A stretch of 64,000 nucleotides of DNA from MWEI01 sp964600235 (lineage in GTDB: Bacteria > Desulfobacterota > Desulfomonilia > UBA1062). Below the pieces are notes generated by a model. That model saw nothing but the letters and a program-made list of their open reading frames with translations, did no database searches and had not been told where the DNA came from. A program made the translations under genes and the position numbers. Of the stretch, positions 54,043 through 63,162 are shown piece by piece (within the stretch, counting starts at the first letter, position 1; the number at the start of each line of letters is the position of its first letter). Location of the stretch: NCBI GenBank assembly GCA_964600235.1, contig CAZRIV010000007.1, forward strand, positions 62,001 to 126,000, given 5' to 3'.

Positions 54043-56169
54043 TTGAGAGATATTGCAGTCGGCTTTTTATGGCACATGCATCAGCCCTACTATAAAGATC
54101 CTGTTGCAGGGACATATCTGATGCCGTGGGTCCGACTGCATGCAATCCGTGGTTATTATGACATGATCGCCCTTCTGGAGGAATTCCCCGATATCAGGTG
54201 CACCTTCAACCTCGTCCCGGCTCTCATCACCCAGCTCTTCGACTACACCGAAGCGGGATTAAGGGATGAAGATTATCTCCTTTCGCTGAAAAACCCCGCA
54301 GATCTATCCTGGGAGGAAAAGAAGCGGATTTTGCTCAAATTTTTCATGTGTAACGAGAAGACCATGATCGCCCCGCTGCCCAGATATCTCACCCTCTTGA
54401 GGAAACGAGGGAGAATAAAAACCTCTGATGAATTGGATGCGGCGGCGAAAGACTTTTCCAATCAGGATTTTCTGGACCTTCAGGTTCTCTTCAACCTGAC
54501 ATGGACAGGGTTTATGGCCAGGAAAAGCAGCGCGGTGGCTGATCTTGTTAAAAAGGGAAGGTCGTTCACCGAGGCCGAGAAGAATCAGCTCCTGGATTAT
54601 CAGATCGACATTATGCGGAAGATCATACCCCTCTACAGAAAACTCCTCCATGCAGGACAGATCGAGATTACCACCTCGCCCTTCTATCACCCCATAGGCC
54701 CGCTTGTCATGAATGTCGGGTATGCCCTCAGGTCCATGGACACCCCGTTGCCGGATGAACCTTTCTCCCACCCCGAAGACCTGAACACCCAGATTGAAAA
54801 ATCCATCGCCTTCCATGAAAAGGTGTTCGGCGCACCGCCTAAGGGAATGTGGCCTTCCGAGGGCTCGGTATGCCCGGAGATGGTTGCGCTGCTCGCGGCC
54901 AACGGTTTTATCTGGTCAGCGACCGATGAGGATATACTCTTCGCCAGCATCCGCCAGGCAAGGACCGGCTCGAAACTCTACCAGCCCTATCGGGTTGCCT
55001 TTGACAATGCCGAAATATCCATGTTCTTCAGAGACAGATCCCTGTCCGACCAGATCGGCTTTGTCTATGCAAAGAATGAGCCCCTGCAGGCCGTAAACGA
55101 CCTCATGCACCACATGGAAAATATCTACAAGGCGGCCAGGGGGTATGACTTCAATCCGTTTGTCCCCATCATTCTCGACGGCGAAAACCCGTGGGAATAC
55201 TACCCTGATGGGGGCGAGGGCTTTCTCCGGGGACTCTATGAACGCCTGAGCAATTCACAGGAGATCCGGACCTCCCTGTTTCATGAATTCATTGAAGAGA
55301 ATCCACCACGTCAGGAGATAACCAATCTCTACACGGGAAGCTGGATAAACCGGAATTTTCGCATATGGATCGGCCACGAAGAGGACAGGCGGGCCTGGGA
55401 ACATCTCGCCCGGACCCGGAATTATCTCGAATCAAAGGGGGCAAAGGCCAACCCCCTCGCCTGGGAAGAGATCTATGTTGCCGAGGGGAGCGACTGGTTC
55501 TGGTGGTACGGGGATGATTTCAACACGCCCAATGATGAGGAGTTTGACCGGTTGTTCAGGCTCCATCTGCGGAACTGTTATGAACTGCATGGGGACTCCC
55601 CCCCCTCGGAACTCCATCACAGCATTATCACGCCACACGACATAACGCCGCTCAAGTCCCCTGAAGGGTTTATCTCTCCCTTTATAGACGGCGTGGTCTC
55701 TCACTTTTTCGAATGGAGAAAGGCCGGATACTACCAGCCGACAGGCGAAAGCAAGAGCATGTACACACGTCTCCCGTACATGTCTGCCATATTTTTCGGA
55801 TTCGACCTCGACAATCTCTACCTGAGGATGGATTTTATCAACCCGGCGAAAGATCTGGCGGTAAACATCCATATTGTCCAGCCGAAGACCATGCATGTAC
55901 GGGTACCTGTCGGCGGCACCCACATGACCCTCTATGACACACAGGGAGAGACATTTCTGCCCCTTGCAGAGCTCACTTCCTTTGCCTATCGAAATGTCCT
56001 GGAACTGAAACTTCCCTTTAGAGACATCCATGCACCATCGACTCAACGGTTGAGGTTTTATCTATCGCTCCTCAAGGATGAGCTGGAAGTCGAGAGACAT
56101 CCGGGCTCCGGTTACCTGTCCTTAACAATACCTGACAAAAGTTATGAAAGGGTGATGTGGCATGTCTAA
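54043..56169 (+). CDS. GH57 glycoside hydrolase, alpha-amylase/amylopullulanase type
   Basis: 708 residues from TTG 54043 with GGAGG 7 bases upstream. HMHQPYYKDPVAGTY near residue 11 is GH57 region 1. PKGMWPSEGSVCPE contains the probable nucleophile Glu, and ILDGENPWEYYPDGG the acid Asp of region 4. The last 150 residues form a beta-rich domain. Catalysis on alpha-1,4/1,6-glucan is expected, in glycogen or maltodextrin turnover; there is no signal peptide, so it should be cytoplasmic. It overlaps the next GH57 gene by 8 bases. Confidence 0.85.
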   Translation: MRDIAVGFLWHMHQPYYKDPVAGTYLMPWVRLHAIRGYYDMIALLEEFPDIRCTFNLVPALITQLFDYTEAGLRDEDYLLSLKNPADLSWEEKKRILLKFFMCNEKTMIAPLPRYLTLLRKRGRIKTSDELDAAAKDFSNQDFLDLQVLFNLTWTGFMARKSSAVADLVKKGRSFTEAEKNQLLDYQIDIMRKIIPLYRKLLHAGQIEITTSPFYHPIGPLVMNVGYALRSMDTPLPDEPFSHPEDLNTQIEKSIAFHEKVFGAPPKGMWPSEGSVCPEMVALLAANGFIWSATDEDILFASIRQARTGSKLYQPYRVAFDNAEISMFFRDRSLSDQIGFVYAKNEPLQAVNDLMHHMENIYKAARGYDFNPFVPIILDGENPWEYYPDGGEGFLRGLYERLSNSQEIRTSLFHEFIEENPPRQEITNLYTGSWINRNFRIWIGHEEDRRAWEHLARTRNYLESKGAKANPLAWEEIYVAEGSDWFWWYGDDFNTPNDEEFDRLFRLHLRNCYELHGDSPPSELHHSIITPHDITPLKSPEGFISPFIDGVVSHFFEWRKAGYYQPTGESKSMYTRLPYMSAIFFGFDLDNLYLRMDFINPAKDLAVNIHIVQPKTMHVRVPVGGTHMTLYDTQGETFLPLAELTSFAYRNVLELKLPFRDIHAPSTQRLRFYLSLLKDELEVERHPGSGYLSLTIPDKSYERVMWHV

Positions 56170-58213
56170 AAGAATCATGCTTGCTTTGTGTATTCACTCC
56201 CACCAGCCGGTGGGCAATTATGAGAGCGTTTTCGAACAGGGCGCCAGGGAATGCTATCTGCCCTTCCTGAGGATCTTGCAGGAATACCCCGATATCAGGG
56301 TGACTCTTCACTATACGGGCCCATTGCTGGAATGGTTTGAAAAGAACTCACCGGAATTTTTCGACCTGCTTGCCGGGCTTGTTGAGCGATCCCAGGTGGA
56401 GCTCATGGGAGGTGGCTTTTATGAGCCCATCCTGCCCGTTATCCCCGAACGGGATGTGGCGAAACAGATCCAGTACACAAAAGACTATATGAAGAACAAG
56501 TTCGGTGTAATCCCCAGGGGGATGTGGTGCACGGAGAGGATCTGGGATCCGAGCCTTCCGAAAAAAATCAACTCCGGGGCCTCTGTCGAATACACCCTTC
56601 TGGATGACAGCCACTTTCTCTCGGCAGGTCTGTGTCCGGAGGATGTGCATGGGTATTACATAACCGAAAGGGAGGGTTACGCCCTGAAGGTATTCCCCAT
56701 AGACATGAACCTTCGATACCTCATCCCCTTCAAGGAGCCGCACGAAATCATAGAATACCTCCGCCATTTGAAGTCTCGAGGGGTCAGCGTCGTTACCTAC
56801 GGCGACGATGGGGAAAAGTTCGGCATGTGGCCGGGCACCTTCAAATGGGTGATCGAGCAGGGGTGGCTGAGGCGGTTCTTTGATGCCATGCTGCAGGTGA
56901 GAAATGAGATAGAAATCGCCCCTTTATCCGATGCCCTCGATGCGAACGCGCCGAACGGGCTCGTGTACCTGCCCACGGCCACCTATCAGGAGATGATGGA
57001 ATGGAGCCTGCTTGCCCCCCAGGGCAGATACTATGAGGAGCTGGTGAAACGGGCGAAAACGGAGCAGGACTGGGGCCGGAAACGGGCTTTTTTACGGGGC
57101 GGCATGTGGGATAATTTTCTCTCGAAGTACCGCGAATCAAACCTGATGCATAAAAAGATGCTCAAGGTAAGTTCCCTGGTGCACACCTATGGGGATGGTC
57201 AGGATGATGCCATGAAGCATCTCCTTATGGGGCAGTGCAACTGTCCATACTGGCATGGTCTTTTCGGCGGGATCTATATCGGGGCACTCCGGCATGCCAT
57301 CTATGAGAACCTGCTGAAGGCGGAAGAGCTCGTCGATGAACGGCGCCTCAAAGACTCCACATGGATCATCGAACAGGTCGACCACGATGTGGACGGCTAT
57401 GAAGAGATCCTCATTTCCGGCAGGAAACTCAACTGCTACATCTCGCCGAACGACAATGCCTCTGTCTTTGGCCTTGAATACAAGCCCAGGCACTACAGCC
57501 TCTCCAATATCCTCATGCGCAACCCGGAGATCTACCACAAGGATGTCCTGAATCCCCAGTCACGGAAAAAGAAGAAGTCTGATGAAGAGCCCTTGTCCAT
57601 TCACGACCTTGCCCGTGATACACCTGAAGAATTCAAGGAACTTCTCGTCTATGACGGTTACCGCAAGAACTCCTTCATTACCCATTATCTCGAATCTCCT
57701 GCTTCGGTCGAGAAGATCCTGAGGGAAAACCGGATTGAAAACGCCCTGACCACGCACCTTCCCTTTCAGCTCGTCTCAAAGGCTGCTTCTGAGAAAACCC
57801 TCTCTCTGACCTTTGCCGGCGCCCAGGGCCCCCTGGAGATAAACAAGACCTATCTCTATGATCCCGAAGGCACCATCACCTTGAGCCATTCAATCGCTCC
57901 CTTGAACGATACTACGTGGATCGTTCTTGAATGGAATTTTTTCACGGTTACCGGCGAAAGGCCCTTTGTTGATGAGCAACCCATGGAGAGCGACCGGGGG
58001 GTCTACAGGGCTCACCTCGTGGAGATCAAAGACACCCATAACGGGCTGACCATCAGGGTTGAATCGGGATCCCCCTGGGTTGTCTGCGTTGTTCCCATCG
58101 AATGTGTCTCGCAGAGCGAAGAAGGCTTCGAAAAAACCTTCCAGGGGTGGAGCGTCTATTTTATGCTCCAGTGCCAGAGCAGCGTCCCTGATGTTACGCT
58201 CAAGGTGTTTTAG
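56162..58213 (+). CDS. GH57 4-alpha-glucanotransferase/alpha-amylase with DUF1925 and DUF1926 domains
   Basis: 683 residues. Region 1 is HSHQPVGN, region 2 GGGFYEPILP, region 3 GMWCTERIWDPSLPK with the nucleophile Glu, and region 4 TYGDDGEKFGMWPG with the acid Asp, matching the Thermococcus 4-alpha-glucanotransferase line. After about residue 300 come the two accessory domains of that line. No signal peptide. It is co-translated with the preceding GH57 and ends 2 bp before galT, so the operon would break down or rearrange storage alpha-glucan and feed sugar phosphate metabolism. Confidence 0.85.
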   Translation: MSKRIMLALCIHSHQPVGNYESVFEQGARECYLPFLRILQEYPDIRVTLHYTGPLLEWFEKNSPEFFDLLAGLVERSQVELMGGGFYEPILPVIPERDVAKQIQYTKDYMKNKFGVIPRGMWCTERIWDPSLPKKINSGASVEYTLLDDSHFLSAGLCPEDVHGYYITEREGYALKVFPIDMNLRYLIPFKEPHEIIEYLRHLKSRGVSVVTYGDDGEKFGMWPGTFKWVIEQGWLRRFFDAMLQVRNEIEIAPLSDALDANAPNGLVYLPTATYQEMMEWSLLAPQGRYYEELVKRAKTEQDWGRKRAFLRGGMWDNFLSKYRESNLMHKKMLKVSSLVHTYGDGQDDAMKHLLMGQCNCPYWHGLFGGIYIGALRHAIYENLLKAEELVDERRLKDSTWIIEQVDHDVDGYEEILISGRKLNCYISPNDNASVFGLEYKPRHYSLSNILMRNPEIYHKDVLNPQSRKKKKSDEEPLSIHDLARDTPEEFKELLVYDGYRKNSFITHYLESPASVEKILRENRIENALTTHLPFQLVSKAASEKTLSLTFAGAQGPLEINKTYLYDPEGTITLSHSIAPLNDTTWIVLEWNFFTVTGERPFVDEQPMESDRGVYRAHLVEIKDTHNGLTIRVESGSPWVVCVVPIECVSQSEEGFEKTFQGWSVYFMLQCQSSVPDVTLKVF

Positions 58214-58215
58214 AA

Positions 58216-59220
58216 ATGTCTGAGTTAAGGAAAGACCCGGTAGTTGAGCGGTGGGTAATCATCGCCGATGACTCACTGAGGTCTCCTTCCATACTCCACA
58301 AGGCTCTCGATTCTGGTGCGGACATGCTGTGCCCCTTCTGCCCGGGGAACGAACACCTTTGTCCCCCTGAGATCTTTTCATCCAGGCCCTACGATTCTGG
58401 CCCCGACAATAACGGATGGAATCTCCGCGTGATACCGAACAGGTCACCGCTGCTCATGGTGGAAGAGAATTACCAGCGTCTGGGGGAAGGACTCTATGAC
58501 AAGATTACCGGGGTCGGGGCAAACGAGGTGATCATCGAGACATCCTCTCATGGCATCCGGCAGGCCCGGATGACCCCGGCTCAGCTTGAAAACCTCTTCT
58601 GGACCTACCGCGACCGCATCCATGATCTCAAAAAAGACATCCGGTTACGCTCCATACTCATATATAAAAATTGCGGTCGGCTGGCAGGGGCAACCCTTGA
58701 TCATGCATATTCCCTTCTCCTGGCGCTGCCCATCGTGCCCAGGGTTATCACCGAGGAAATCGAGGGCGCAAAGAAGCACTTCCACTACAAGGAACGCTGT
58801 ATATTCTGCGATGTAATACGGCAGGAGATCCAGATCGAGACAAGGATGGTTCTGGAAACGGATTTTTTTGTCGTCATTGAACCCTTTGCCCCCCGGGTGC
58901 CCTTTGAAACCTGGATCCTGCCCAAGAGGCATGCCCCCCGCTTCGAGTATGTCGAACCCGGAGAAATCCACGACCTCGCCATCGGGTTCAAGGAGGTGCT
59001 GTCCAGGCTGGACGAAGGTCTGAACTATCCCGACTATAATTATTACATCCATACCGCCCCTTTCGGCAATGAATGCGATCCCTATTTCCATTGGCATATT
59101 GAAATCCTACCCCGGCTCATGCCCATAACGGGCCTCGAATGGAGCTCTGAGCTTTACTATAATTCCACACCTCCTGAGGACGCAGCGAATTTCCTGCGGT
59201 CAATCGTTGTCTTGTCATAG
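58216..59220 (+). CDS. galT: UDP-glucose-hexose-1-phosphate uridylyltransferase
   Basis: 334 residues of the HIT-like GalT fold. CPFCPGNE holds metal cysteines, a WNLRVIPNRSPLL segment follows, and the second half-domain has PYFHWHIEILPRL with the active-site His-x-His. Length agrees with the family. It would interconvert hexose-1-phosphate and UDP-sugar, linking the glucan genes upstream with UDP-sugar supply. It starts 2 bp after the GH57 stop. Some members use ADP-glucose, so nucleotide specificity is open. Confidence 0.85.
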   Translation: MSELRKDPVVERWVIIADDSLRSPSILHKALDSGADMLCPFCPGNEHLCPPEIFSSRPYDSGPDNNGWNLRVIPNRSPLLMVEENYQRLGEGLYDKITGVGANEVIIETSSHGIRQARMTPAQLENLFWTYRDRIHDLKKDIRLRSILIYKNCGRLAGATLDHAYSLLLALPIVPRVITEEIEGAKKHFHYKERCIFCDVIRQEIQIETRMVLETDFFVVIEPFAPRVPFETWILPKRHAPRFEYVEPGEIHDLAIGFKEVLSRLDEGLNYPDYNYYIHTAPFGNECDPYFHWHIEILPRLMPITGLEWSSELYYNSTPPEDAANFLRSIVVLS

Positions 59221-59230
59221 GGGACTCTTT

Positions 59231-59923
59231 ATGCCCAGGTTCTTTGCAGAAATCGACCGATTCCCCGTGGCGTTCATCGAGGGGAGAGATTCAATTCGCC
59301 ATATCATAGGACCATTGAGGAAGAAACGCGGTGACGAGATCGCTGTCCGCATCGGCAACCAGGGGTATAGGGCAAGGATATCATCTATCGCTTCGGATAG
59401 GATCCTGCTGGAAATTCTGGCCGAAGAAATTCTGCGAGACAGAAGTCCTGCGATCATTCACCTCGCCATGTGCCTTATCGACCTCAAGGATCTCGACGAT
59501 ACCATCCGCTCCACCACAGAGCTCGGTGTATCACATATCCATCCGGTCATCTCAGCCAGATCGAACATGCGCACCGTGACCGAGGCTCGATTCGCCCGCT
59601 GGAACTCGATAATCATCGAGGCAATCAAACAATGCGACCGGATGACCATCCCCTTGATGCATCAACCCCTGTCTCTGGATGCATTCCTTTCTTCGGAAGC
59701 CGCCCTGTCGGGGACGAGGCTGGTGGCCCACAAGGATGCGCGACATTCCCTGCTGGACTACCGGGGAAGAGACTGCTTGATCCTGATCGGGCCCGAAGGA
59801 GGCCTTTCGGGAGAAGAGTTGGCCATGCTGGCCGCGCGCGGCTTCATTCCCGTAGGAATGGGAAACACAACCTTGCGGGCGACTACGGCGGCGATATCCG
59901 CTGTGGGCATTCTCGGCTGTTGA
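59231..59923 (+). CDS. rsmE: 16S rRNA (uracil1498-N3)-methyltransferase
   Basis: 230 residues from ATG 59231; AGGGGA is 6-7 bases upstream and an upstream in-frame TTG lies inside galT. It has a PUA-like N-terminal part and a SPOUT knot domain ending with LILIGPEGGLSGEELAMLAARG and MGNTTLRATTAAISA (in parts), the RsmE signature. It modifies U1498 in the ribosomal decoding centre. Being last in a glucan operon is probably incidental. Confidence 0.9.
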   Translation: MPRFFAEIDRFPVAFIEGRDSIRHIIGPLRKKRGDEIAVRIGNQGYRARISSIASDRILLEILAEEILRDRSPAIIHLAMCLIDLKDLDDTIRSTTELGVSHIHPVISARSNMRTVTEARFARWNSIIIEAIKQCDRMTIPLMHQPLSLDAFLSSEAALSGTRLVAHKDARHSLLDYRGRDCLILIGPEGGLSGEELAMLAARGFIPVGMGNTTLRATTAAISAVGILGC

Positions 59924-59963
59924 AACCCCTCCAGGAGACTCTTGCACAACTCCACACCCACAG

Positions 59964-60188
59964 TTTAAACCGGATTTTACGTTTGAATGGGGGTAAAACT
60001 GATCCGTTCAGAGCAGTGATCTCGCCGCCTCAAGCAGGCGGCATAATAGGCATTTATCAGAGGCGGCGAGATCACTGCTTGATGAACGGACGTATGAAAA
60101 ACAATTTTGCCTGGCACGATCCATATGCCACCGCACTCTTGGAGTGTAGCAGGTATATGTGTACACTTCCAAACGCATACTCCAGGAT
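59964..60188 (+). repeat. Palindromic repeat element C (one hairpin module)
   Basis: About 225 bp between rsmE and the convergent TPR gene. Ends: TTTAAACCGGATTTTACGTT at 59964 and a degenerate complement ending near 60188. Stem: 20-bp perfect core (60012-60031 with 60060-60079) extended by TCCGTTCA/TGAACGGA with a 3-base bulge. The loop (28 bases) matches the loop of module 1 in element B in the same orientation (GCATAA, AGGCATT, ATCA). The tail CACCGCACTCTTGGAGTGTA is shared with B. An open frame 60094-60237 runs out of the repeat into unrelated sequence and is unlikely to be a gene. Confidence 0.8.
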
Positions 60189-60192
60189 AAAG

Positions 60193-60226
60193 AAGGCATC
60201 ATCCTCTGAAGAGTGGATGATGCCTT
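60193..60226 (-). terminator. Hairpin at the 3' end of the TPR lipoprotein gene
   Basis: A 12-bp perfect inverted repeat (AAGGCATCATCC at 60193-60204 with its complement at 60215-60226) begins 17 bp downstream of the minus-strand stop at 60243. There is no strong T-tract on either strand, so termination may be partial or Rho-dependent. Confidence 0.55.
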
Positions 60227-60242
60227 TGGTCCGCTAAGGATA

Positions 60243-62525
60243 CTACTTGGTTTTGCCTGTTTGAATACGTGCGAGCGCGGCCTTGGCCTGCTGTTTTTCA
60301 GGGAATGGCCTGGTGCTGCTCAAGGATTTTTTCAGGTATGACGCAGCCTCTGCGTCCTTTTTAAGGTCTATGAGCGCCAACGCCATATGGTAAAGGATCG
60401 TCGGTTCATCTCCCAGCTTTTCAGAGGCCATCTGAAACTGCCCCAGGGCGTTTTCGGGCAGACCCTTTTTCAGGTAAACGTAGCCCAGGGTGTCTGCTAT
60501 CCGGGGGTCATCCGGGTGCATGTCTTTGGCTGTCTGTGCCAGCTTCAAAGCCTCGCCCAGTTCGTTCTTGTTCCCCTTTTCTGCAAGGACCCACGCCAGG
60601 TTGTTTGCTGCAAGAGCGTTCTTCGGATTCTTGTCGAGGATGTACTTATACACCTTCTGGGCATCATCCAGATTTCCTGCACCTTGATGGAGCAGGGCGA
60701 GCATGGTTGCCGCCCTCAGGTCATTAGGATCCTTGTTCAAGATGGACTGGTACTCACTCAGTGCGTTCTTGATCATATTGTTCCGGACATAGTACTGGGC
60801 CAAGACATGGTAGAAGAGTTCATTCTTGGGATCGAGTTCAATGGCCTTCTTGATCTCGCCCAGGGCTTCGGCTTTCTTCCCCGAACCCTCCAGCAGCGAT
60901 GATAAAACCATATGACAGCTCCCCGTGCTGTTTCCGGAGCAGATGCCGCTGACCTTGGCTATGGCCGCCTGCCATCCGATTACATCAGGCGCTGCATAAG
61001 CGTACTGCGACAAGGCTTCTTCGTTTTGAGGAAACAGGCTTATCGCTCGTTCGGCAATTGGAAAGGCATTCTTTTTGTCCCCTTGGTCAAGATAGTAACG
61101 CAGTTGTGCATGAAGGGTTATCCACTCGTTCGGGGCCTTGTCCTTGAGTGACTCTATGTACGGTAAAGCCCCTTTAGGCCCCGAGGTCCGCAGTGAAGCC
61201 AACGCACCGATATAGAGGATATCGGGGGAATTCACCGAATGTCTGGTGAGGAGTTCGGTCTCCTTGAGGGCTTCTTGAAACTCTCCCTGAATAAAGTGGA
61301 TCTTTGCCATTATCCTGTGAAGCTGGATATTCTTATCATTCTCCTTAAGGGCGTTAAGCACGAGTTCTCGTGCCGTTTTCACATCGCCTTTCATAAGGTA
61401 TGCCTGGGCACCGTTTGACGCGACATTAGGATTCAATGGCGCGATTTTCAGCGGTTCTTTCAACACCTCAAGTGCCTTTGTGTGGTCTTTTTCATCAATA
61501 TATATCCTTGCAAGCATGACCTTGGAGGGGATATCCCGCGGGTCCTTCTCAACCGCCTCGACAAGGACGTTCTTTGCCTGTCCGATGTCTTTTTTCTCCA
61601 GGTAAAGCTGTGCGATGAAGATCCGGACCTGTGTCGTGTCTTTGAGATCGAGCGCCTTCAGTGCGATTTTCAAGGCCCCGTCCAGGTCACGTTTCTGATG
61701 AAGAATGGATGCCTCGAGGAGATAGGGCTCGGGATTCTCCGGCGCACTTTTTTTCATTGCCGAGAGCTGGGCCTGGTATAAATCTTCCATATTGTTTCGC
61801 ATATAGAACATTGCAAGCGCTACCCCTGCGGTGATATCGCCTCCTGAAACGCGATATGCCTCTTCCGCCAGCTTCCTTGCATTGAGGGTATCCTTCTTGA
61901 GTACGTAGATATCGCTTGCTACGAACCGCAGCTTCGTGGATTTCGCGAACTGGGCAGACCCCTTGTTTGCCAGGGCAAGAGCGTCATCAAGCCTTCCAAC
62001 GGCCATGTACATTTGAATCAGGTTTATGTACATATCCTCCGTAGGGCTGGCTTCTCCCGCAAGGTCCTCCATAACCTTGATTCCCTGATCCCTCTTTCCG
62101 CTCATGAAAAGGGATTGTGCCAGCACCTGTCTGGCAAGGGAATTCTTCGTGTCGGTCTCGAGAATAGATGCAGCCTGCTTTTCCGCAAGATCATACCTTT
62201 TGGCAAGCAGGAGCATGGAGGCGAGGTATTCCCTTGCCTTTACATTCTTCGGATCAGCCTGAGATGCCTTTGAGAAGGCCCTGTATGCCTCCTGGGGATG
62301 ACTCAGCTTGAGCTGGACCTCGCCGAGGCTTATGAGTGTCTTCACATCATCCGGGGTAATCTGCAGGGCATTCTGATATTGGATAGCAGCTTCTGCATGC
62401 TTCCCCTGTTCTACGTATTTCTGGGCGCTTGCCAGATAGTCCGCCTTTTTTTCCTCAGGGCTTTTTGTACAACCTGCACATACAACCACAATAATAAGTA
62501 ATGAGAGTAAAACAACCCTCTTCAT
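60243..62525 (-). CDS. prsT: TPR-repeat lipoprotein of the PEP-CTERM system
   Basis: 760 residues. Signal peptide and lipobox MKRVVLLSLLIIVVVCAGC with Cys19, then tetratricopeptide-like repeats through the rest (A..Y..AL...P.....L..LG pattern, about 18 copies), starting at YLASAQKYVEQGKHAEAAIQYQ. Length, lipobox and repeat pattern match the TPR lipoprotein commonly encoded in exosortase systems. It probably binds the sorting or polysaccharide machinery at the outer membrane inner face. AAGGAGGG precedes the ATG. A PEP-CTERM protein lies 6.7 kb away, but the exosortase is not in this window. Confidence 0.8.
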   Translation of the reverse strand: MKRVVLLSLLIIVVVCAGCTKSPEEKKADYLASAQKYVEQGKHAEAAIQYQNALQITPDDVKTLISLGEVQLKLSHPQEAYRAFSKASQADPKNVKAREYLASMLLLAKRYDLAEKQAASILETDTKNSLARQVLAQSLFMSGKRDQGIKVMEDLAGEASPTEDMYINLIQMYMAVGRLDDALALANKGSAQFAKSTKLRFVASDIYVLKKDTLNARKLAEEAYRVSGGDITAGVALAMFYMRNNMEDLYQAQLSAMKKSAPENPEPYLLEASILHQKRDLDGALKIALKALDLKDTTQVRIFIAQLYLEKKDIGQAKNVLVEAVEKDPRDIPSKVMLARIYIDEKDHTKALEVLKEPLKIAPLNPNVASNGAQAYLMKGDVKTARELVLNALKENDKNIQLHRIMAKIHFIQGEFQEALKETELLTRHSVNSPDILYIGALASLRTSGPKGALPYIESLKDKAPNEWITLHAQLRYYLDQGDKKNAFPIAERAISLFPQNEEALSQYAYAAPDVIGWQAAIAKVSGICSGNSTGSCHMVLSSLLEGSGKKAEALGEIKKAIELDPKNELFYHVLAQYYVRNNMIKNALSEYQSILNKDPNDLRAATMLALLHQGAGNLDDAQKVYKYILDKNPKNALAANNLAWVLAEKGNKNELGEALKLAQTAKDMHPDDPRIADTLGYVYLKKGLPENALGQFQMASEKLGDEPTILYHMALALIDLKKDAEAASYLKKSLSSTRPFPEKQQAKAALARIQTGKTK

Positions 62526-62882
62526 AATCCCTCCTTTTCCCTATAAGCTTACGATAACACAGTTGACAATGCAGGAAAAGAAACCATTTCTGTTGTCTAA
62601 CTCCGTTCCCTGCCACTTCGCAGATATTATCGAACTTTGAGCCTTTCATCTTGACGACGAACCGAAGATCCTCGCGGATCCTTTGCCTGGAGCCTCTTCA
62701 TCTATCCAATGCACGGACAGCACATATGGTCTCATTCAAAAAAGAGTTGCACCCATTGTTAAAATTTTGCATCAATATGTACAAATGGAGCTTGGATTGA
62801 ACTGGAGTTTTTCATGGACCGGACTGGTTGTTGCTCGCCTATGCTCCGGTTGATGTGAATAATGGATAAGGAGATAAACGCC
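62526..62882. other. Intergenic region upstream of the TPR lipoprotein gene
   Basis: About 340-357 bp. On the minus strand TTGTCA and TATAGG separated by 18 bp could serve the TPR gene. A small GATCC-TCGC-GGATC hairpin lies near 62671-62684. I see no RNA gene or repeat copy here. Confidence 0.4.
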
Positions 62883-63101
62883 GTGTACCAGAGCCGGAGC
62901 ATACACATTGACCATCTTCCCTACAGGCCGTTAGAAGGATTTGCCGAGCCGAAACAAGACCGTTATGGAAGAATATTGTTCAGCATGCCGGAGGTCAGAT
63001 CGCTTTCAGCACTTGAAATAACCATGAAAGAAAACATTGCAAAAGGCCTCAAGGGACATCCTGTCCGCAATTTAAATGAACCGCTGAAGGTGACGTATTA
63101 A
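62883..63101 (+). CDS. Small conserved-looking ORF of unknown function
   Basis: 72 residues from GTG 62883, chosen because AAGGAG lies at 62867-62872, 10 bases upstream; the ATG at 62862 would add seven residues without a site. The product is polar (HIDHLPYRPLEGFAEPKQDR ... LNEPLKVTY) and has no membrane segment or motif I know. It could be a small regulatory or metal protein, or chance. Confidence 0.35.
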   Translation: MYQSRSIHIDHLPYRPLEGFAEPKQDRYGRILFSMPEVRSLSALEITMKENIAKGLKGHPVRNLNEPLKVTY

Positions 63102-63162
63102 GACCTCTTTCGTCTGAAAGGATTCTTGTGCGGGGCTTTCCTTTCCATGAGAAATGAAGGCT

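Noticed and set aside
53768..54046. Small hydrophobic ORF upstream of the GH57 operon
   Set aside because: AT-rich DNA with T-rich codons gives Phe/Leu/Cys-rich products by chance; the start is a GTG with a weak site and the end overlaps the real GH57 start.
60094..60237. 48-codon frame in element C as a real gene
   Set aside because: Only the first 23 codons match the copy in element B; the rest reads through the repeat end and into the terminator hairpin of the opposite gene.
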